DNA from: WTXA01 sp964415195
Lineage (GTDB): Bacteria > Bacillota > TC1
Length of the DNA: 64,000 bases
NCBI GenBank assembly: GCA_964415195.1
Contig: CAYPYD010000001.1
Location: 186,001 to 250,000, forward strand
Reading direction: 5' to 3'
This document shows, piece after piece, positions 61,446 to 64,000 of the stretch. The translations under genes were made by a program, and so were the position numbers. The notes beneath the pieces were generated by a model. The model was not told where the DNA came from, made no database searches, and worked only from the letters and a program-made list of their open reading frames with translations. How positions within the stretch are numbered: the first letter of the stretch is position 1; each line of letters begins with the position of its first letter.

Positions 61446-61527
61446 GCCGAAGTGGCGGAATGGCAGACGCATACGACTCAAAATCGTACGGGAAACCGTG
61501 GGGGTTCAAGTCCCCCCTTCGGCACCA
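61446..61527 (+). tRNA. tRNA-Leu (anticodon CAA)
   Basis: Acceptor GCCGAAG pairs with CTTCGGC, then A and an encoded CCA. The anticodon arm is TACGA-CTCAAAA-TCGTA, giving anticodon CAA (Leu, UUG codons), followed by a long variable arm. The T arm is GGGGG-TTCAAGT-CCCCC. Confidence 0.92.
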
Positions 61528-61565
61528 ATAGGGCATCTCAGAGTTTCTGAGGTGCTATTTTTTTG
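61476..61565 (+). repeat. Left direct repeat (tRNA-Leu 3' end and terminator)
   Basis: About 90 bases from the anticodon loop through the tRNA end and its terminator. A similar segment lies at 63373-63462, beyond the IS3 element. Such duplication of a tRNA 3' end is typical of attachment sites of integrated elements. Confidence 0.75.
61533..61564 (+). terminator. tRNA terminator
   Basis: GCATCTCAG and CTGAGGTGC form a 9-bp stem with one wobble, followed by T8; a degenerate copy lies at 63430-63460. Confidence 0.85.
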
Positions 61566-61648
61566 CGTAAATGTACCCTAAATGACACCCTTTTTGACAC
61601 CCCGTGTTTTGAACTGCTCCCTGTAAAGTGGACAGTGGAAATCTTATA

Positions 61649-62491
61649 TTATGCTGCCAAAGCCTGGTTTCTTACTTGAAGAGGAGCCAGGCCTTTGTAT
61701 TTAGCTTGATATCTTTTGTTGTTATAAAAATATATGTAATCCTCAATAGCTTTCTCTAATTCCATATAAGTTTCGAACTTGTTGAGGTAGTACATTTCAC
61801 ATTTCAATATGCCCCAGAAGCCTTCCATTGGAGCGTTATCCAAACAGCGACCGACTCGAGACATGCTTTGTGTACAGCCAGTTTCATCCAACAACTTACG
61901 AAAGGCAGATGAGGTATACTGGTATCCTCTATCGCTATGGAATAGTGGTCTGGCAGTAGGATTAACCTTAACTGCAAGTTTAAAAGTTCTGAAGACAAGA
62001 TCATTGTTATTGCTGTGACCAAGTACATAGGAAATTATACTATTATCACCTAAATCAAAGATTGCACTTAGATATGCTTTTTGACCATTTCCGTACTTGA
62101 ATTCAGTTACATCTGTCAACCATTTCTGATTTGGCTTTTCTGCTTTAAAATTCCGATTCAAGATATTTTCAGCAGTTACTTGTGCTTTACTAGGAATGTA
62201 GTTCTTTCTTTTACGACGTATCACTGACTGAAGGCCCATTCTTCTCATAAGTCGACGTATACGTTTAACATTGTAGTTTCGTGAAAAGTCTATATTGATT
62301 TCATTAGTTAGCCTTCTAACTCCATAAATTCCTTTAAATTTGGAATAGTATTCCAAGATTATAGCTGAAAGCCAATCATTTTCAGTAGGAGTGTTCACTT
62401 TATGCCTACCTAGCCACTTGTAGTAACCAGATCTGGATACACAAAGTATTTCACATAACAGAGATATTGGGTGACCTTTTTCCTCAGACAT
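61649..62491 (-). CDS. IS3-family transposase OrfB (DDE integrase domain)
   Basis: The 280-residue part has GVSRSGYYKW-like CVSRSGYYKWLG, HTH_21-like RRLTNEINI and an rve domain with the acidic residues in WLTDVTEFKY, FHSDRGYQY and NAPMEGFWG. The reading frame actually opens upstream at the A9 run (62563-62571), and KKEEIEYVLIKRMSEEKG continues into it, so OrfB is expected as an OrfAB fusion after a -1 shift. It appears intact. Confidence 0.88.
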   Translation of the reverse strand: MSEEKGHPISLLCEILCVSRSGYYKWLGRHKVNTPTENDWLSAIILEYYSKFKGIYGVRRLTNEINIDFSRNYNVKRIRRLMRRMGLQSVIRRKRKNYIPSKAQVTAENILNRNFKAEKPNQKWLTDVTEFKYGNGQKAYLSAIFDLGDNSIISYVLGHSNNNDLVFRTFKLAVKVNPTARPLFHSDRGYQYTSSAFRKLLDETGCTQSMSRVGRCLDNAPMEGFWGILKCEMYYLNKFETYMELEKAIEDYIYFYNNKRYQAKYKGLAPLQVRNQALAA

Positions 62492-62511
62492 TCGTTTAAT
62501 TAGAACATACT

Positions 62512-63216
62512 CTATTTCTTCTTTCTTGTGGACAATTCCAAATTCATTTGGAGTTCTTTGAGTTTTTTTTTAAGTTCAAGCTCAATCTCCAAGCGTTCAA
62601 GTCTTGCCTTGAGAATTTTGTTTTCTGCTTCAAGCTTTTCAATTTGTTTGGAAGCCTCTACTTTAGTAGACTTGATACGATTATCAAGTAATGATATGAC
62701 TCCGTATTCATTGTATTTTCTGACCCAATTATATATTTGTTGATAAGATAGATCATACTTCTTTGCGGTTGAAGCATAGCTCTTACCATTTTTTAGGTAG
62801 TCTTCAATGATACTTATACGTTCTTCATATGATATTTTCCGTCCCTTGGTCATATTCTTACCTCCATAAGAATTGTATGAATTGAGTTCCTTATGACCAT
62901 TATACATTTTTTTCCAGGTATGAATAATAGAAGAAGAATTAATATTGTATTCTATTGCCAAAGAACGTAAACTTTTTTGGCCTCTCATGTATTCTTTTAC
63001 TACCATATGTTTAAAATCGGCAGTATATGACTGGTTATTTTGGCTTACTAGTAAAGCTTTAGCACCATGATTCTGGTATTTTTTAGCTAAGAAACGAATA
63101 TATATGGCATCACATCCATACTTCTTGGATAATGCTTTTGCGGGTATACCCTTATTCAAGTATTCCTTCACCATCTTGAGTTTTAATTTTTGATCGAATT
63201 TGATGTTTCTTCCCAT
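62512..63216 (-). CDS. IS3-family transposase OrfA with multiple HTH domains
   Basis: The 234-residue protein has helix-turn-helix regions at about 5-50, 60-110 and 125-175 (SYEERISIIEDYLKNGKSYA in the third), then a coiled coil at 185-225 with Leu-Glu heptads (KQIEKLEAENKILKARLERL). These bind the IS ends and mediate dimer formation. The A9 run near its end allows a -1 shift into orfB. Confidence 0.85.
   Translation of the reverse strand: MGRNIKFDQKLKLKMVKEYLNKGIPAKALSKKYGCDAIYIRFLAKKYQNHGAKALLVSQNNQSYTADFKHMVVKEYMRGQKSLRSLAIEYNINSSSIIHTWKKMYNGHKELNSYNSYGGKNMTKGRKISYEERISIIEDYLKNGKSYASTAKKYDLSYQQIYNWVRKYNEYGVISLLDNRIKSTKVEASKQIEKLEAENKILKARLERLEIELELKKKLKELQMNLELSTRKKK
62563..62571 (-). other. 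Probable -1 programmed frameshift site (A9)
   Basis: A run of nine A on the - strand lies within the orfA codons AAA-AAA-AAA. The -1 frame has a TAA just upstream of the run and is open from there through orfB, exactly as in IS3-family frameshift windows. Confidence 0.7.
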
Positions 63217-63325
63217 AATTAATGCCCCCTTTAATATGTAGTTTTATTTTTCAACTGTCTACCAAATGGGGAGCATATCAGTTAAAGAATATAGCCTGAT
63301 ATAGGTTAATATAGCAAAGTCAAGA

Positions 63326-63362
63326 ATGCCCTAACTGTGGGAAAAGCCCACTGTTAGGGCAT
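63326..63362. repeat. Strong inverted repeat between the IS and the right direct repeat
   Basis: ATGCCCTAACTGTGGG and CCCACTGTTAGGGCAT form a 16-bp stem with one mismatch and a 5-base loop. TAGGGCATC also occurs at the tRNA terminator. It may be the terminator of a lost gene or an end structure of a mobile element. Confidence 0.5.
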
Positions 63363-63372
63363 CATCTATATA

Positions 63373-63462
63373 ACTCAAAATCGTACGGGAACCGTGGGGG
63401 TTCAGGTCACCCCTTAGGCACCAGTAGGGCATCTCAGAGTTTCTAAGGTGCTATTTTTTTGC
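63373..63462 (+). repeat. Right direct repeat, degenerate tRNA-Leu 3' end
   Basis: Copy of 61476-61565 with several changes (one A missing in the variable arm, CAGGTCACCCC in the T arm, TTAGGCACCA at the end). It cannot fold as a full tRNA, so it is a relic end, probably an attachment site. Confidence 0.72.
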
Positions 63463-63521
63463 CTTTCACCCCTTAATATAGCAAGAATTAGCTTACATTA
63501 AGTGATATAATTATTTTATGC

Positions 63522-63794
63522 ATGTATTCAAGTGTATTATGCATAGTATATAGTAAGAAAGGCAGGTATTGGATTTTGGCTGAAACATCTTTTGAAACAC
63601 TAATAATAGGTGAAGTATACATCACCAAAACTTGCCATATTTTAGGTATATTCTACCCATACTCACGTTTAAGAGGCATACAATGTAATGATGAATTTAA
63701 TAGCAATGCGCTATATATGCAAGGTCAAACAACAAACGGTACCGACCAAAGTATGATAGAAGTAATCAGATTGGAAGCAGGTGGGCTGAAATGA
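63522..63794 (+). CDS. Possible small protein, unknown
   Basis: A frame of 90 codons whose stop overlaps the start of the next gene (ATGA), which supports translation. The 5' part has no clear ribosome site, so the real start may be an internal TTG near 63570. The C-terminal half (LIIGEVYITKTCHILGIFYP) is hydrophobic but not clearly membrane-spanning. No family recognised. Confidence 0.4.
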   Translation: MYSSVLCIVYSKKGRYWILAETSFETLIIGEVYITKTCHILGIFYPYSRLRGIQCNDEFNSNALYMQGQTTNGTDQSMIEVIRLEAGGLK

Positions 63795-64000
63795 AACAAA
63801 GCATCAGTACTTTTTATAGCTGGGAAAGGGCAGGATGGCGATCCTGGCTGGCTGAAAATTTCGAAAAGGAGTCTGAAGTCTGGTTTATCTTCCCGAAGAA
63901 GGAATCAGGAGAGAGGTCTCTTTCCTATAATGATGCGGTTGAGGAGGCTTTGTGCTTTGGTTGGATTGACAGCCGAGTCCAGAGTCTGGATTCTGAGCAT
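63791..64000 (+). CDS. YdeI/OmpD-associated family protein, 3'-truncated by the window
   Basis: The first 70 residues are visible, starting at ATG 63791 with AGGTGG upstream. The segment WFIFPKKESGERSLSYNDAVEEALCFG (given here by WFIFPKKESG and EEALCFGWIDSRVQSLD) is typical of the N-terminus of YdeI-type proteins. The rest lies beyond the window. The start overlaps the preceding stop, so coupling is likely. Confidence 0.75.
   Translation, partial: MKQSISTFYSWERAGWRSWLAENFEKESEVWFIFPKKESGERSLSYNDAVEEALCFGWIDSRVQSLDSEH

Larger units (their letters stand above)
61610..63280 (-). mobile_element. IS3-family insertion sequence (IS150-like group)
   Basis: The ends are TGAACTGCTCCC on the left (61610) and, read inward, TGATATGCTCCCC on the right (ending 63280), with GACAGT shared further in: imperfect terminal inverted repeats. 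Inside are orfA and orfB on the - strand with a frameshift window. A GTT-type short duplication at the ends is possible but not certain. The ~1.67-kb length is slightly long because orfA carries extra helix-turn-helix domains. Confidence 0.85.

Noticed and set aside
1..64000. CRISPR array, rRNA operon or prophage
   Set aside because: No regular short repeats with spacers, no rRNA sequence and no phage structural genes were seen.

Overview
The window reads as chromosomal DNA of a low-GC anaerobic Firmicute, most likely Clostridia/Tissierellia-like. The signs are strong AGGAGG-type ribosome binding sites, TTGACA/TATAAT promoters, many intrinsic terminators, a flavodiiron protein, an Rrf2 regulator, and a selenophosphate synthetase gene with an in-frame UGA. 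The species cannot be named from the sequence.

Left part (0-15.5 kb): a rhodanese lipoprotein and a TVP38-like gene converge on a tightly overlapping six-gene operon. That operon encodes a flippase-like protein, TVP38, an ArsS/rSAM_SeCys-type radical SAM enzyme, a C_GCAxxG_C_C protein and two rSAM/selenodomain-associated transferases. An old-yellow-enzyme oxidoreductase, a two-component system, a nuclease, a DUF4173-like membrane protein and a flavodiiron protein follow.

Middle (15.6-24.4 kb): a three-gene module is present twice in tandem. Each copy holds a P-type ATPase with Na+,K+-ATPase-like (P2C) motifs and two TrkA/RCK proteins, behind its own promoter. No TrkH/KtrB channel is encoded in the window. 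The copies differ at ion-site residues but carry nearly identical patches, which suggests gene conversion. A GlsB-like protein, two tandem Fur-family regulators and msrB come next.

26-46.5 kb: an MFS transporter, AlkD-like protein, two ABC exporters, a GntR regulator divergent from a BMP-type binding lipoprotein and a deaminase, a glycerol dehydrogenase, DUF2254 and diacylglycerol kinase genes, tandem small-RNA-like units, an Rrf2 regulator, and a cysteine operon (metY-cysK) preceded by a 24-residue Cys-rich leader peptide.

46.5-58 kb: an aromatic operon (aroF-tyrA-aroB-aroA-aroC-pheA) preceded by a promoter, a 30-residue leader peptide packed with Tyr/Phe/Trp codons, and a terminator: a textbook layout for attenuation. 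CYTH, LysR, 4Fe-4S, M18 peptidase and selD genes follow. The selD start found by ordinary ORF calling is wrong because codon 13 is UGA with a SECIS-like hairpin.

58-64 kb: a CmpB-like membrane protein, three Tad/TadE-like genes in extremely G/T-rich DNA, a tRNA-Leu, a ~90-bp direct repeat of the tRNA 3' end flanking an IS3-family element with a probable -1 frameshift site, and the start of a YdeI/OmpD-like gene.
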